This document shows, piece after piece, positions 1 through 8,308 of a stretch of 64,000 bases of DNA. Numbering within the stretch: the first letter of the stretch is position 1; each line of letters starts with the position of its first letter. Both the position numbers and the translations under genes were made by a program. Source of the stretch: JABFSA01 sp963827515 (GTDB lineage: Bacteria > Acidobacteriota > Vicinamibacteria > Vicinamibacterales > UBA2999); NCBI GenBank assembly GCA_963827515.1, contig CAWHBF010000025.1:310001-374000 (forward strand). The letters run 5' to 3'. The notes under the pieces were generated by a model. It saw nothing but the letters and a program-made list of their open reading frames with translations, was not told the origin of the DNA and ran no database searches.

Positions 1-419
1 GCAATCTGACGGCGCGCTCGGGCAACCGGATCAACATCACGAGCGGCATGGACAACGCCTTCACGGGCATCACCCAACAGCGGCCCAACCAGGTGAGCGA
101 CGACCTCTACGGCGAGCAGTCTCTCACCAACTACTTCAACCGTGCCGCGTTCGCGCAACCGGCGCCTGGTACTCTGGGGGATCTGACCCGCAACGCCGTC
201 AATGGCCCGGCTTTCTGGAATATCAATCTGGCCCTGTCGAAGGTGGTGGCGAGCGGCGGCGCGCGACGGCTGGAGTTCCGCGTCGAGTCGTTCAATCTCT
301 TCAATCACTTCAACTGGGGTGACCCGCTGGCGAACTTCAACGCCGGGACGTTCGGCCGCATCACGACGCAGGCAGGGGAGCCGCGGGTCATGCAGTTCGG
401 TATCAAGTATGATTTTTAG
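1..419 (+). CDS. TonB-dependent receptor, C-terminal end (partial)
   Basis: The reading frame is open from the first bases of the window and ends at TAG 417-419, so only the last 138 or so residues are present. The tail has the look of the final strands of an outer-membrane barrel: alternating hydrophobic residues, the segment FNLFNHFNWGDP, the segment FGRITTQAGEPR, and a terminal FGIKYDF ending in phenylalanine. In the large Acidobacteriota receptors with a carboxypeptidase-regulatory N-terminal domain, this FGRIT...QFGIKY ending is typical. The substrate cannot be told from the fragment. The gene is followed at once by a TAGC-rich repeat rather than by another gene. Confidence 0.85.
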   Translation, partial: NLTARSGNRINITSGMDNAFTGITQQRPNQVSDDLYGEQSLTNYFNRAAFAQPAPGTLGDLTRNAVNGPAFWNINLALSKVVASGGARRLEFRVESFNLFNHFNWGDPLANFNAGTFGRITTQAGEPRVMQFGIKYDF

Positions 420-535
420 TTAGCTAGCTAGTTGGTAGCCGGTAGCCGGTAGCACAGTTGTCGGTAGTTACCTAGCTACCAGCTACCAGCTACCAGCTAC
501 TGGCTAGCAGCTACCGGCTACAGGCTAGCAATTTG
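418..535. repeat. TAGCTACC/GGTAGCCGG-type low-complexity palindromic repeat
   Basis: The gap between the receptor stop and the next ribosome binding site is filled by short direct repeats: GGTAGCCGGTAGCC on the left and CTACCAGCTACC copies on the right. The two halves are largely complementary, so the stretch can fold into a long hairpin. A shorter GGTAGCCGG array recurs at 13728-13749, which shows this is a dispersed family. It could also terminate transcription of the receptor gene. Confidence 0.75.
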
Positions 536-548
536 GAGGCAATTGTCC

Positions 549-968
549 ATGAGAGTCACGTTCGGAATCGCATTAGCACTGCTGCTGGCCGCAGCGGTCC
601 CCACGTCCGCGCACCACGCGTTTGCCGTCGAGTTCGACGCCAAGGCGTGCGCTGACGTTTCCGGGGTGCTTACCAAGGTGAACTACGAGAATCCCCACGC
701 GTATCTCTTCCTCAATGTAAAAAACGCCGCAGGTCAGGTTGAGGAGGCGACATTTCAGCTCTCGTCGACGTCCAACCTGAGGCGAGGGGGCGCGACGCCG
801 GCCGTGCTGAATGCCAGTCTCAACAAGGAAGTCCTGATCAGAGGCTGTGGGTCGAGGAACGGCGAGAAGAACCGCTACGCGGCCTCGTTCATCAAGCTGG
901 CGGACGGCACCGTTCAGCGGCTCGGGCAGGATGTCGAAGGCGTCTTCGGCACGAAAGTCTGGAAATAG
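549..968 (+). CDS. DUF6152 family secreted protein
   Basis: This small exported protein of 139 residues has a Sec signal peptide (hydrophobic residues about 5-20, cleavage near TSA-HHA). The mature start HHAFAVEFD and the later ENPHAYLFLNV are the DUF6152 hallmarks seen as AHHSFAAEFD and NPHSWxxxDV in relatives. The fold is probably a small beta-barrel; no function is established. The ATG at 549 is chosen over the upstream TTG at 543 because GGAGG lies at 535-539, nine bases before the ATG. Two more copies lie at 20029 and 33386. The next gene starts two bases after this stop, so the pair is very likely one transcript. Confidence 0.85.
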   Translation: MRVTFGIALALLLAAAVPTSAHHAFAVEFDAKACADVSGVLTKVNYENPHAYLFLNVKNAAGQVEEATFQLSSTSNLRRGGATPAVLNASLNKEVLIRGCGSRNGEKNRYAASFIKLADGTVQRLGQDVEGVFGTKVWK

Positions 969-970
969 TC

Positions 971-1772
971 GTGAAAACCCTTATTGGTGTGATGCTCGCA
1001 TCGGTGGGCCTGCTGTCCGTCACGGCGGCCGCCCAGGACAAGCCTTTCGTTGAAGCACGGGGCAACGTCGTGCCCGTGCCGCTGCCCCCGGGTGGTCCGC
1101 CACCCCGCATGGCCGATGGCAAGGTGGATCTCTCGGGCGTCTGGTTCTCGGGCCCAACGGGGAAGGCGAATGCGTGGAGCATCGTGCCCGATGCGCCTGT
1201 CAAAGAGGACCCGATCCCGTTCCTCCCGGAAGTGGCGGCGAAGATCAAGAGCATGACCAGGGAGGAGATCGAGCTCGCCAGGCCGAACGTCCGGTGCGAT
1301 CCGGTCGGGACGCCCGGGATGTTCAATCAGAATCCCTATCCGCATCAGATCATCATGAAGCCTGGCTTGTTCGTGCACCTGATCGAAAGCGACAACGACT
1401 GGCGCGTCGTTCACACGGACGGACGTCCCCACAAGCCGAAGGCAGAGCAAGAGCCGCTCTACAACGGGGATCAGGTCGCCCACTGGGAGGGTGACACGCT
1501 CGTGATCGATACGGTCTCGCTCGACTCGCGGACCTGGATCAACAGCAACGGTTGGTTCCACAGCGACGAGGTGCGCGTGATCGAGCGCCTCAGGCGGCCG
1601 TCCATGAACTACCTCGAGTGGCAGTACCTCGGTCGAGGATCCGAAGGTGCTGACCAAGCCATGGACGTCAGCATGGCGGACGTACTCGCTCGGAAGCGAA
1701 GATCTCACCGAGAACTTCTGCACCAACAACGAGAACGTGGAACAACTCGAGAAGCTGGTCGGACCCAACTAG
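971..1772 (+). CDS. Secreted PDLSGVW-motif protein, frameshifted
   Basis: This is an exported protein of unknown function that recurs next to DUF6152 genes. It starts with GTG at 971 and has a Sec signal ending near AAAQ. The visible motifs are GKVDLSGVW at about residue 50, VRCDPVGTPG, VVHTDGRPH, and GDQVAHWEGDTLVIDT. The last three also occur in the proteins at 20445 and 33778. Near 1630 the frame changes by one base: downstream, the other frame reads VEDPKVLTKPW and ENFCTNNEN and ends at TAG 1770-1772. The natural protein is therefore about 266 residues. The conserved acidic, Trp-rich core suggests a beta-rich extracytoplasmic protein, but no catalytic motif is recognisable. Confidence 0.75.
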
Positions 1773-1789
1773 GGCGGCTTCGAACGTAC

Positions 1790-1859
1790 GTAGTGTCCGG
1801 CTTCAGCCGGACCAACCGTGGCGCTGCCGTTGCGCTGGTCCGGCTAAAGCCGGACACTC
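1790..1859. repeat. Paired hairpin element, GTAGTGTCCGGC type
   Basis: Two hairpins stand in a row: GTCCGGCTTCAGCCGGAC and, 24 bases later, GTCCGGCTAAAGCCGGAC. The outer ends GTAGTG and CACTCGC are nearly inverted. A relative with different stems lies at 24562-24613. The element sits between the convergent genes ending at 1772 and 1886, where it could also act as a bidirectional terminator. Confidence 0.8.
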
Positions 1860-1885
1860 GCTCTGACCGGTACAAGTACGATCCG

Positions 1886-2476
1886 CTATCGGATCTGGAC
1901 GTTTCGGAACTTCACCGTTCCGATGCCTGCCTGCAGCGCAATGGGCCCGCGCGCGTGCTTGGTATCCATCACGTCCACTGTCGGCATGCCGTTGACACGG
2001 ACGGTCAGCCGCGATCCCTTGGCTGTGATCTCGAGCGTGTTCCACTTGTTGCCGGTGTTCACGATGCTCGTCGGCTTGGCGACGTCCACGATGCCCCCTG
2101 TGCGATACGCCTGGTCGGGCCGCATGTCGTAGACATTGACCTCATACGAGTTCATTGCGGTGATCTGCTTCGGGTCCTCGCAGCGGATGAAGATGCCGCT
2201 GTTGGCGTCGGGGGTCACCCAGATGTCGGCGCGCAGCTCGAAGTCGCCGTACGACTCCTTCGACACCAGAAAGCCGCCCATGCCGCTGTCAGCCTGCACC
2301 GCACCGTCGACCACACGCCAGTTGGCCATGCCGATCGGCGTCCAGCCGTCCATATTCGTTCCGGCGAGCAAGGTCTTCCATGGAGGCCCTGCCTGCGCGA
2401 GAACGACTGTCGGGCGCTGAGCACCAGCCAGCCCGAGAAGCACCAGACCGAGAACTACTGCGGCGACATGTTTCAT
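1886..2476 (-). CDS. DUF1080 (3-keto-disaccharide hydrolase-like) secreted protein
   Basis: The product of 196 residues has a Sec signal (MKHVAAVVLGLVLLGLAGAQ...) and one DUF1080/LamG-like domain. The family signature is visible as LLAGTNMDGWTPIG near residue 35, then FELRADIWVTPDANSGIFIRC, WNTLEITAKGSRLTVRVNG and a final GTVKFRNVQIR. DUF1080 members bind or hydrolyse sugars; several are annotated as 3-keto-disaccharide hydrolases. The start is set at ATG 2474-2476 (reverse strand), which has GAGAGG about 7 bases upstream. A longer frame upstream is encoded by the palindromic repeat 2489-2512 and is rejected as N-terminus. The NHL gene lies 45 bases upstream on the same strand, so the two may be cotranscribed. 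Confidence 0.85.
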   Translation of the reverse strand: MKHVAAVVLGLVLLGLAGAQRPTVVLAQAGPPWKTLLAGTNMDGWTPIGMANWRVVDGAVQADSGMGGFLVSKESYGDFELRADIWVTPDANSGIFIRCEDPKQITAMNSYEVNVYDMRPDQAYRTGGIVDVAKPTSIVNTGNKWNTLEITAKGSRLTVRVNGMPTVDVMDTKHARGPIALQAGIGTVKFRNVQIR

Positions 2477-2488
2477 AATTCCTCTCCC

Positions 2489-2512
2489 GGCGGGTCCGCT
2501 TCGCGGAACCGC
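2489..2512. repeat. GGCGGGTCCGC-type palindromic repeat
   Basis: A hairpin with arms GGCGGGTCCGC and GCGGAACCGCC and a TTC loop occupies most of the 45-base gap between the NHL gene and the DUF1080 gene. It belongs to the family also seen at 8176, 10840, 12698, 13756, 41765, 44103, 56550 and 61066. Its position just ahead of the DUF1080 ribosome binding site could affect readthrough. Confidence 0.8.
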
Positions 2513-2520
2513 CACGTGTG

Positions 2521-3846
2521 CTACTGCCAGACCGCCTTGACCGGCTTGGCCATCAGGTAATCCGGATTGGCGCCGGCCCGCGGACGGAACTTCTGAACGC
2601 GCCCGTTGTCCACCTCAGCGACGTACAGATTGCCTTCTTGATCGACGCTCATCCCGTGAACACCCCAGAGCGCTCCCGGGAATGAGCCCAACGTGCCCCA
2701 CGCGTACAGGAGGTGCCCGTCCTGATCGTACTTGAGGAGCTTGTGGGTACTGCGATCGAACGTCCAGATGTTTCGGTCCTCGCCGATATAGAGCAGGTGC
2801 AGGCTCGAGGGGTCGGCGTCGATCCGCCAGGCCTTGATGAACTTCCCGTTCTCGTCGAAGACCTGAATGCGGTGGTTGTTGCGATCGTTGACGAACACCT
2901 GCCGGCTTACCGGATCCACCGCGACCCCGTGAACGTTGTTCATGTAGTTCGGCCGCGATTCATTTGGCGGCATGCCCTTGATGCCCCAATCCATCACGAA
3001 CTTGCCGTCCTTGTCGAACTTGGCGACGCGCGTACCGGTGTAGCCGTCCGACACGAAGAAGGTCCCGTCCGGCAGCCAGTCCATGAACGTCGGGCGGTTG
3101 AAGTGGGTGGCGTCGGCGCCCTCCTGTTCCGGCGTGCCGATCGTCTGCACGAGCGTCTTCCCGTCGTTGGTGAACTTGTAAATCGTCTGCATGTTGTCGT
3201 CGACAATCCAGACGTGCTTCTCGGGATCGTACGGGCTGATGTACACCGAGTGCGGCCGGCGGAGGAGCTTGTCCCACTGAGACCACGTCTCCACAATGTT
3301 GCCGTCTGCGTCCGCAATGACGATGCAGTTCTCCCACTTCGCGTCAACACCGAGCACCCGGTAGGGCGGTCCCTTGATGCCGAGCTCGTCGTCTTTGCCC
3401 TCCCAGGCCGTGAGCCACTTGCGAACATCCTGGTCCGTGCCCCCGGTGCCGGGCAGCGAGGCGACCGTCGCATCACGCCACAGTCCAGCCACGGGGAACG
3501 AGATGCTCGGTCCCACCTGCGGAAGGAGCGTAGCCCTCGGCGGATCCATCTTCGGCAATTCACCACGGAAGAGCATGAACACTCGGTTCGGGCTCTCGGC
3601 GAACACGCTCTGGCCGGCGCCGTACGTCCACTTGTCATTGCCCGGCAGCGTGCTGATGTCTTTCGGCCAACCCCTGACGACCTCGTACGGCCCGGTGAGA
3701 TCCTGGCTCCCGATGGCGCCCGGCACAGCAGCGAAACCCGCTTGGGCAGGGGCCGCCGGCTGCTCGGCCGGTCGCGGCTGCGCGGTCCACATCGCGACGC
3801 CAAGGCCGAGGACGAATGTCACGATCGGGACCAGAACCTTTTGCAT
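2521..3846 (-). CDS. Exported NHL-repeat beta-propeller protein
   Basis: The product of 441 residues has an N-terminal signal or anchor (VLVPIVTFVLGLGVAMW) followed by a region that opens with DLTGPYEVVRGWPKD. NHL-type blades follow, each with a pattern like GKFVMDWGIKG, HGVAVDPVSRQVFVNDRNNHRIQVFDENGKF and HGMSVDQEGNLYVAEVDNGRVQKFRPR. Such propellers resemble the lyase domain of peptidyl-glycine amidating enzyme, but a catalytic role is not shown. The gene at 55415 is a clear paralogue with the same GPYEVV.GWP opening. It is likely periplasmic or outer-membrane bound and may share a transcript with the DUF1080 gene downstream. Confidence 0.85.
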   Translation of the reverse strand: MQKVLVPIVTFVLGLGVAMWTAQPRPAEQPAAPAQAGFAAVPGAIGSQDLTGPYEVVRGWPKDISTLPGNDKWTYGAGQSVFAESPNRVFMLFRGELPKMDPPRATLLPQVGPSISFPVAGLWRDATVASLPGTGGTDQDVRKWLTAWEGKDDELGIKGPPYRVLGVDAKWENCIVIADADGNIVETWSQWDKLLRRPHSVYISPYDPEKHVWIVDDNMQTIYKFTNDGKTLVQTIGTPEQEGADATHFNRPTFMDWLPDGTFFVSDGYTGTRVAKFDKDGKFVMDWGIKGMPPNESRPNYMNNVHGVAVDPVSRQVFVNDRNNHRIQVFDENGKFIKAWRIDADPSSLHLLYIGEDRNIWTFDRSTHKLLKYDQDGHLLYAWGTLGSFPGALWGVHGMSVDQEGNLYVAEVDNGRVQKFRPRAGANPDYLMAKPVKAVWQ

Positions 3847-3936
3847 GCACCTCTCCTGAAGATGTCAACGAAGCGACTTCTTATACCTCATTTCAGGACG
3901 AGTCTCCACCAATGGGATTGATATACCCTAGACCGC

Positions 3937-4980
3937 GTGCGTCGGCTGTTCTGTCGTGCGGGTCTCGCTCTGCTCGGGGCTCTGCTTGTTTCCTGCGGCG
4001 GGTCTGGTTCGGGCGCAGCGGGATCGCCGCCGGGTGAGTTCTACCGAGGCCAGACCGTCAGCATCATCGTCGGCTCGGGCGCCGGCGGCGGCTTCGACAC
4101 GACCGCGCGTCTCGTCGCACGACACATCGGGCGCCACATTCCCGGCACTCCAACCGTGATCGTCGTCAACATGCCCGGTGGCGGTGGCCTGGTGGCGGCC
4201 AATCATGTCTTCAGTGCGGCTGCGAAGGACGGAACGGTCATCGGCCTCTTCCACGAGGCGCAGATGATGAACCAGCTCACGGGAGGGGAAGGCGTCAATT
4301 TCGACCTTCGTCAGTTCAACTGGCTGGGCAGCTCCTACGACGACCCGAATGTCTGCATCGTCAGGTCTGACGCCCCTGTGACCGCGTTCAAGGATTTGAT
4401 CGGCCATGCGGCGCCGATTGCGGTCGGCGGCACGGGTCCAGGCTCGAACACGTACGATGCCCCGCGAGTGCTCGCGGCGGCGACCGGTGCGAGCCTCAAG
4501 GCCGTCGCGGGTTACCCGACGACCAACGACGTACGGGTCGGCGTCGAGCGCGGCGAAATCCAGGGCATGTGTCTGGGATGGGAGTCGGTGCAGTCGGCGT
4601 CCGGCGAGTGGCTGAAGGACGGCTATGCGAAGGTGTTCGTCCAGAACGGTACGACGCGGCACCCAGACCTGAAGGATGTGCCTCTCGCGCTCGAGTTCGC
4701 CCGCGACGAGGACAGCAAGACGTTGTTACGGTTGGTCGATGCACCTGGTGCGATGGCGAAGCCATTCGCCCTGCCACCCGGCGTTGACGTCGGCCGCGTC
4801 GCCGTCATGCGCGCGGCGCTTGCGGCCACCTACAAGGACCGAATGTTTCTCGAGGAAGCCGCCGCGATGAACCTGGAGTTCCAGCCCAAAGACTCCGACC
4901 AGATCCAAGAGATCCTCAACGAGGTGCTGGCCACGCCGCCCGAGATGGCGGCGAAGTACCGGCAGATCATTCAGCCGTGA
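3937..4980 (+). CDS. tctC: Tripartite tricarboxylate transporter substrate-binding protein (TctC/Bug family)
   Basis: This lipoprotein of 347 residues is the periplasmic solute receptor of a TTT transporter. It begins with GTG at 3937 and has a short lipobox (ALLVSC, Cys about residue 20). The Bug-family binding features are present: YRGQTVSIIVGSGAGGGFDTTAR, then NMPGGGGLVAANHV, and the later GGTGPGSNTYDAPRVLAAATG loop. Bug proteins bind carboxylates such as citrate or aromatic acids. The TctA and TctB functions lie at 6550-8590, after a UbiD gene, so transporter and decarboxylase are interleaved. This suggests that the imported compound is the decarboxylase substrate or product. Confidence 0.9.
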   Translation: MRRLFCRAGLALLGALLVSCGGSGSGAAGSPPGEFYRGQTVSIIVGSGAGGGFDTTARLVARHIGRHIPGTPTVIVVNMPGGGGLVAANHVFSAAAKDGTVIGLFHEAQMMNQLTGGEGVNFDLRQFNWLGSSYDDPNVCIVRSDAPVTAFKDLIGHAAPIAVGGTGPGSNTYDAPRVLAAATGASLKAVAGYPTTNDVRVGVERGEIQGMCLGWESVQSASGEWLKDGYAKVFVQNGTTRHPDLKDVPLALEFARDEDSKTLLRLVDAPGAMAKPFALPPGVDVGRVAVMRAALAATYKDRMFLEEAAAMNLEFQPKDSDQIQEILNEVLATPPEMAAKYRQIIQP

Positions 4981-5023
4981 TCCTTCGACTCGCGCTCATC
5001 GTCACCCAGAGCCGGGCCGAAGG

Positions 5024-6529
5024 ATGACGCGCCCCGCCGACCTGCGCGACTGGATCTCGCGCATCGAAAAGCTGGGCGAGCTGCAGCACGTCTCCGGTGC
5101 CCACTGGAATCTCGAAATCGGCACGATTTCCGAGATCAACTATCGCCGAAAGCCCTCCGCGGCGCTGCTCTTCGACGACATCGTTGGGTACCCACGAGGC
5201 TATCGGGTGCTGACTGGCTCGGTGAGCAACGCCCGCCGCATGGCGGTGACGCTCGGCCTCGACGACAACCTGGACACCGTGCAGCTCGTGCAGGCTCTTC
5301 GCGGCAAGCCCATGCAATGGGAGTCCACAGCTCCGGATTTCGAGCCCGAGTGGGTCGACACCGGTCCGATCCTGGAGAACGTCGTCGAGGGACGAGACGT
5401 CGATCTGACCCGCTTCCCGGCCCCACTGTGGCACGAACATGACGGTGGACGGTACATCGGGACCGGAGTGGCCGTTGTCACGAGCGATCCCGACACTGGC
5501 CGGATCAACCTCGGCGCCTACCGGATGATGATTCAGGAGGGCGGCCGCTCGGCCACCATCAACGCCGAGGCGGGAAAGCAGGGCCGCGCGCAGTATGACC
5601 GCTGGTTTGCCAAGGCGGGGAAGGCGCCGGTGCTCGCGTCCTTCGGTCACGACCCGCTGCTCCTGATGGTGGCGGGCACCGAGGTGCCGAACACCATCAG
5701 CGAGTACGCATACGCAGGGGCGATGGTCGGCCGGAAGGTGCGCGTCGTGCGCGGTCAGGTGACGGGTCTGCCGATGCCGGCTGATGCCGAGATCGTCGTC
5801 GAAGGGTGGATCCGTCCGGACCGCGTGCTTCACGAGGGACCATTCGGTGAATGGACCGGGTACTACTCCGGGTCTCTTCGACCGGTGCCGACACTCGAGA
5901 TCGAGCGTCTCTACTTCCGCAACGATCCGATCATTCTCGGTACGCCCCCAGGCAAGCCACCGAACGACTATTCCTACATGCGTGCACTGCTCAAGTCGGC
6001 GATGATCCAGGACGAGATCGGCAAGGTTGGCGTTCGCGATGTCCGTGGAGTGTGGGCGCACGAAACGGGGGGCGGCCGCCTGCTGATTGTCGTCTCCATC
6101 AAGCAGCGCTTCTGCGGCCACTCCCGTCAGGCAGGCTACATCACCGCCCAGTGCCAGGCCGCCGCGTACATGAACCGCTTTGTGATCGTCGTGGACGATG
6201 ACGTGGACCCCATGAACCTCGAGGAGGTGATGTGGGCCGTGTGCACGCGGTGCGAGCCCTCGGACGATATCGAGATCATGCGGAAGTCGTGGGGCAGCAA
6301 GGTGGATCCGCTGCTGGCCGACCCGACCGTCCCGTACAACAGCCGCGCACTCATCGACGCCTGTCGCCCGTTCGAGAAACTGGAGACGTTTCCCCGCGTG
6401 GCGCAGTCGAGTCCTGCTCGTGTGCGCGAGGCGGTGGCCAAGTGGAAGGCTCTCTTTGCCGATCCGCGGTTTCCGCTGCCCGAAACGGTGATTCCGTCTG
6501 GGGCGGTCGACGAAAAGGCGCGCGGATGA
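5024..6529 (+). CDS. UbiD family (prenylated-FMN) decarboxylase
   Basis: The product of 501 residues is full length for UbiD-type enzymes, which reversibly decarboxylate aromatic or alpha,beta-unsaturated acids with prenylated FMN and Mn. Family segments are visible in order: DLRDWISRIEKLGELQ at the N-terminus, AALLFDDIVGYPRGYRVLTG, DLTRFPAPLWHEHDGGRYIGTG, the central EIVVEGWI...EGPFGEWTGYYS, and RFVIVVDDDVDPMNLEEVMWA near residue 390. Its N-terminal half includes the usual NLGAYRMM loop. No UbiX flavin prenyltransferase was found in the window, so cofactor must come from elsewhere. It lies between TTT transporter genes, which points to catabolism and not to ubiquinone synthesis. Confidence 0.92.
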   Translation: MTRPADLRDWISRIEKLGELQHVSGAHWNLEIGTISEINYRRKPSAALLFDDIVGYPRGYRVLTGSVSNARRMAVTLGLDDNLDTVQLVQALRGKPMQWESTAPDFEPEWVDTGPILENVVEGRDVDLTRFPAPLWHEHDGGRYIGTGVAVVTSDPDTGRINLGAYRMMIQEGGRSATINAEAGKQGRAQYDRWFAKAGKAPVLASFGHDPLLLMVAGTEVPNTISEYAYAGAMVGRKVRVVRGQVTGLPMPADAEIVVEGWIRPDRVLHEGPFGEWTGYYSGSLRPVPTLEIERLYFRNDPIILGTPPGKPPNDYSYMRALLKSAMIQDEIGKVGVRDVRGVWAHETGGGRLLIVVSIKQRFCGHSRQAGYITAQCQAAAYMNRFVIVVDDDVDPMNLEEVMWAVCTRCEPSDDIEIMRKSWGSKVDPLLADPTVPYNSRALIDACRPFEKLETFPRVAQSSPARVREAVAKWKALFADPRFPLPETVIPSGAVDEKARG

Positions 6530-6549
6530 GCGCCGTGTCCGACCGATAA

Positions 6550-8277
6550 GTGGACGTCTTTTTCTCCGCTCTTGGGCAGGTGCTGGCGCCGCACACCTTC
6601 GGGGTGATGCTCGTCGGCATCGCCATCGGTCTGGTCGTCGGCATTCTGCCAGGGCTTGGCGGCGCGGCCACGCTCGCGATGATGCTGCCGTTCGTGTATC
6701 CGATGGACGCGATTTCAGCGTTCGCGTTTCTGCTCGGGATGCACGCGGTGACTGCCACGACGGGCGACATTACATCGGTGCTCTTCGGAATTCCTGGCGA
6801 GGCGACCTCAGCCGCGACCGTCTTGGACGGCTATCCGATGACCCGGCGTGGTGAGGCTGGTCGAGCCCTCGGCGCAGTACTCTTCTCGTCGCTTGTCGGC
6901 GCCCTCGTGGGCGCGGTGGTTCTGGCCATTTCAGTCCCAGTCATTCGGCCCGTTGTGCTGCTGCTGGGTCCACCCGAGTTCCTCATGCTCACCGTGCTGG
7001 GGCTGAGCTTCATCGTGTCGCTGGCCGGTCGGCATCTCATCAAGGGATTCCTGATGGCGGCGTTCGGTTTCCTGCTTGCCCTGGTCGGGCTCGACCCGCA
7101 GAGCAGCATCCCGCGCCTGACCTTCGGTCAGTTGTATTTGTGGGAGGGCATCAACGTGGTGCCGGTCGTCGTCGGGCTCTTCGGCGGCGCCGAGGTGCTG
7201 CAGTTGATGATGACGAAGCACAGCATCGCGCAGCGTGGTGTCGACAGCCGGATTGCCGGCGTCATGCAGGGTGTGCGCGACACCTTCGAGCACTGGGGTC
7301 TCACGCTTCGCGCCAGCGCCATCGGGGTGGGTATCGGGGTCATACCGGGAATGGGCGGCGCCGTGTCGCAGTTCATTGCCTACGCACACGCGCAGCACAC
7401 ATCGAAGCATCCCGAGACCTTCGGCAAGGGCAACGTGGAAGGCGTGCTCGCGACTGGCGCCGTGAACAACTCCCGCGAGGGTGGGAACCTCATTCCGACC
7501 GTGGCGTTCGGGATTCCAGGCAGCATCTCGATGGCGATCATGCTCAGCGTGTTCCTGCTGAAGGGACTCGTGCCTGGGCCGGCGATGCTGACCAAGAATC
7601 TGGACGTCACCTACTCGATGGTCTGGGTGATCGTGTTGTCCAACATCATCGCGGTGTCGATCGCATTTCTCTTTCTCAATCAGCTCGTCAAGCTGACATA
7701 CGTGAAGGCCAGTGTGCTGGTCCCGTTTCTGCTTGTTCTCACTGCTCTTGGCGCCTACACGGCGCACAACAGTCTGGCCGACATTGTCCTGATGCTCGCC
7801 GCCACGGTGGTGGGGATTGGCGCCATCAAGTGGAACTGGCCCAGGGCGCCGATGCTGCTCGCGCTGGTGCTGGGCGACATCGCGGAGCGTTATCTGTTTC
7901 TGTCGTACTCGCTCTATGAATGGACATGGATCACGCGCCCACTGGTGATCGCGTTCATGGTCGTCACGATTGCCGGACTGTTGTGGCCGCTGATTCGCGG
8001 GCGAGGTCAGACCGCTCGTTCGGTCGCGCAACCGGCCGACCGGCTGATTGCGATCGGCTTTTTCGTAGCCGGAGCATACGTGCTCTATCAGGCGAGTGCA
8101 TGGCCGTTCCGAACTGCCGTCTTTCCGTTGCTCACCGGCGTGGTACTCGTAGCCCTGTCGCTCGCAAGCGCCTTCGTAGGGCGGATACCGCGCCCCTCGA
8201 ACGTAGGGCGGGTTCCGCGACTTGTCCGCCGTAGCCTTGGCGAAGGTGGAAGCGGACCCGCCGGGATGAAGCCGTGA
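6550..8277 (+). CDS. tctA: TTT transporter large membrane subunit TctA fused to the start of TctB
   Basis: The first 500 residues are a TctA permease with many membrane segments. They include GIAIGLVVGILPGLGGAATLAMMLP near the N-terminus and its internal copy GVGIGVIPGMGGAVSQFIAYAHA near residue 265, the two PGxGG loops of the family. After PLIRGR the chain continues with a TctB-like start, ADRLIAIGFFVAGAYVLY and TAVFPLLTGVVLVAL. The tail, from about residue 542, is encoded by palindromic repeat DNA (peptide GRVPRLVRRSLGEGGSGPA) and stops at 8277. The rest of TctB is found just downstream in another frame. GTG at 6550 is the start. The gene was probably an intact TctA-TctB fusion before repeat insertion. 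Confidence 0.87.
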   Translation: MDVFFSALGQVLAPHTFGVMLVGIAIGLVVGILPGLGGAATLAMMLPFVYPMDAISAFAFLLGMHAVTATTGDITSVLFGIPGEATSAATVLDGYPMTRRGEAGRALGAVLFSSLVGALVGAVVLAISVPVIRPVVLLLGPPEFLMLTVLGLSFIVSLAGRHLIKGFLMAAFGFLLALVGLDPQSSIPRLTFGQLYLWEGINVVPVVVGLFGGAEVLQLMMTKHSIAQRGVDSRIAGVMQGVRDTFEHWGLTLRASAIGVGIGVIPGMGGAVSQFIAYAHAQHTSKHPETFGKGNVEGVLATGAVNNSREGGNLIPTVAFGIPGSISMAIMLSVFLLKGLVPGPAMLTKNLDVTYSMVWVIVLSNIIAVSIAFLFLNQLVKLTYVKASVLVPFLLVLTALGAYTAHNSLADIVLMLAATVVGIGAIKWNWPRAPMLLALVLGDIAERYLFLSYSLYEWTWITRPLVIAFMVVTIAGLLWPLIRGRGQTARSVAQPADRLIAIGFFVAGAYVLYQASAWPFRTAVFPLLTGVVLVALSLASAFVGRIPRPSNVGRVPRLVRRSLGEGGSGPAGMKP

Positions 8278-8308
8278 ACGTAGGGCGGGTGGAAGCGGAC
8301 CCGCCGTC
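8176..8308. repeat. Three copies of the GTAGGGCGGGT palindromic element
   Basis: Three copies start at GTAGGGCGG 8176, 8203 and 8279. The middle copy (8203-8263, 61 bases) is base-for-base the same as the one at 10840-10900 inside the molybdenum hydroxylase gene. The third is a shortened version lacking the middle third. The cluster lies exactly where the TctB domain breaks. Confidence 0.88.

Noticed and set aside
2713..3921. Frame of 402 codons on the plus strand opposite the NHL gene
   Set aside because: The minus strand encodes a signal peptide and regular NHL blades; the plus-strand product has no such order.
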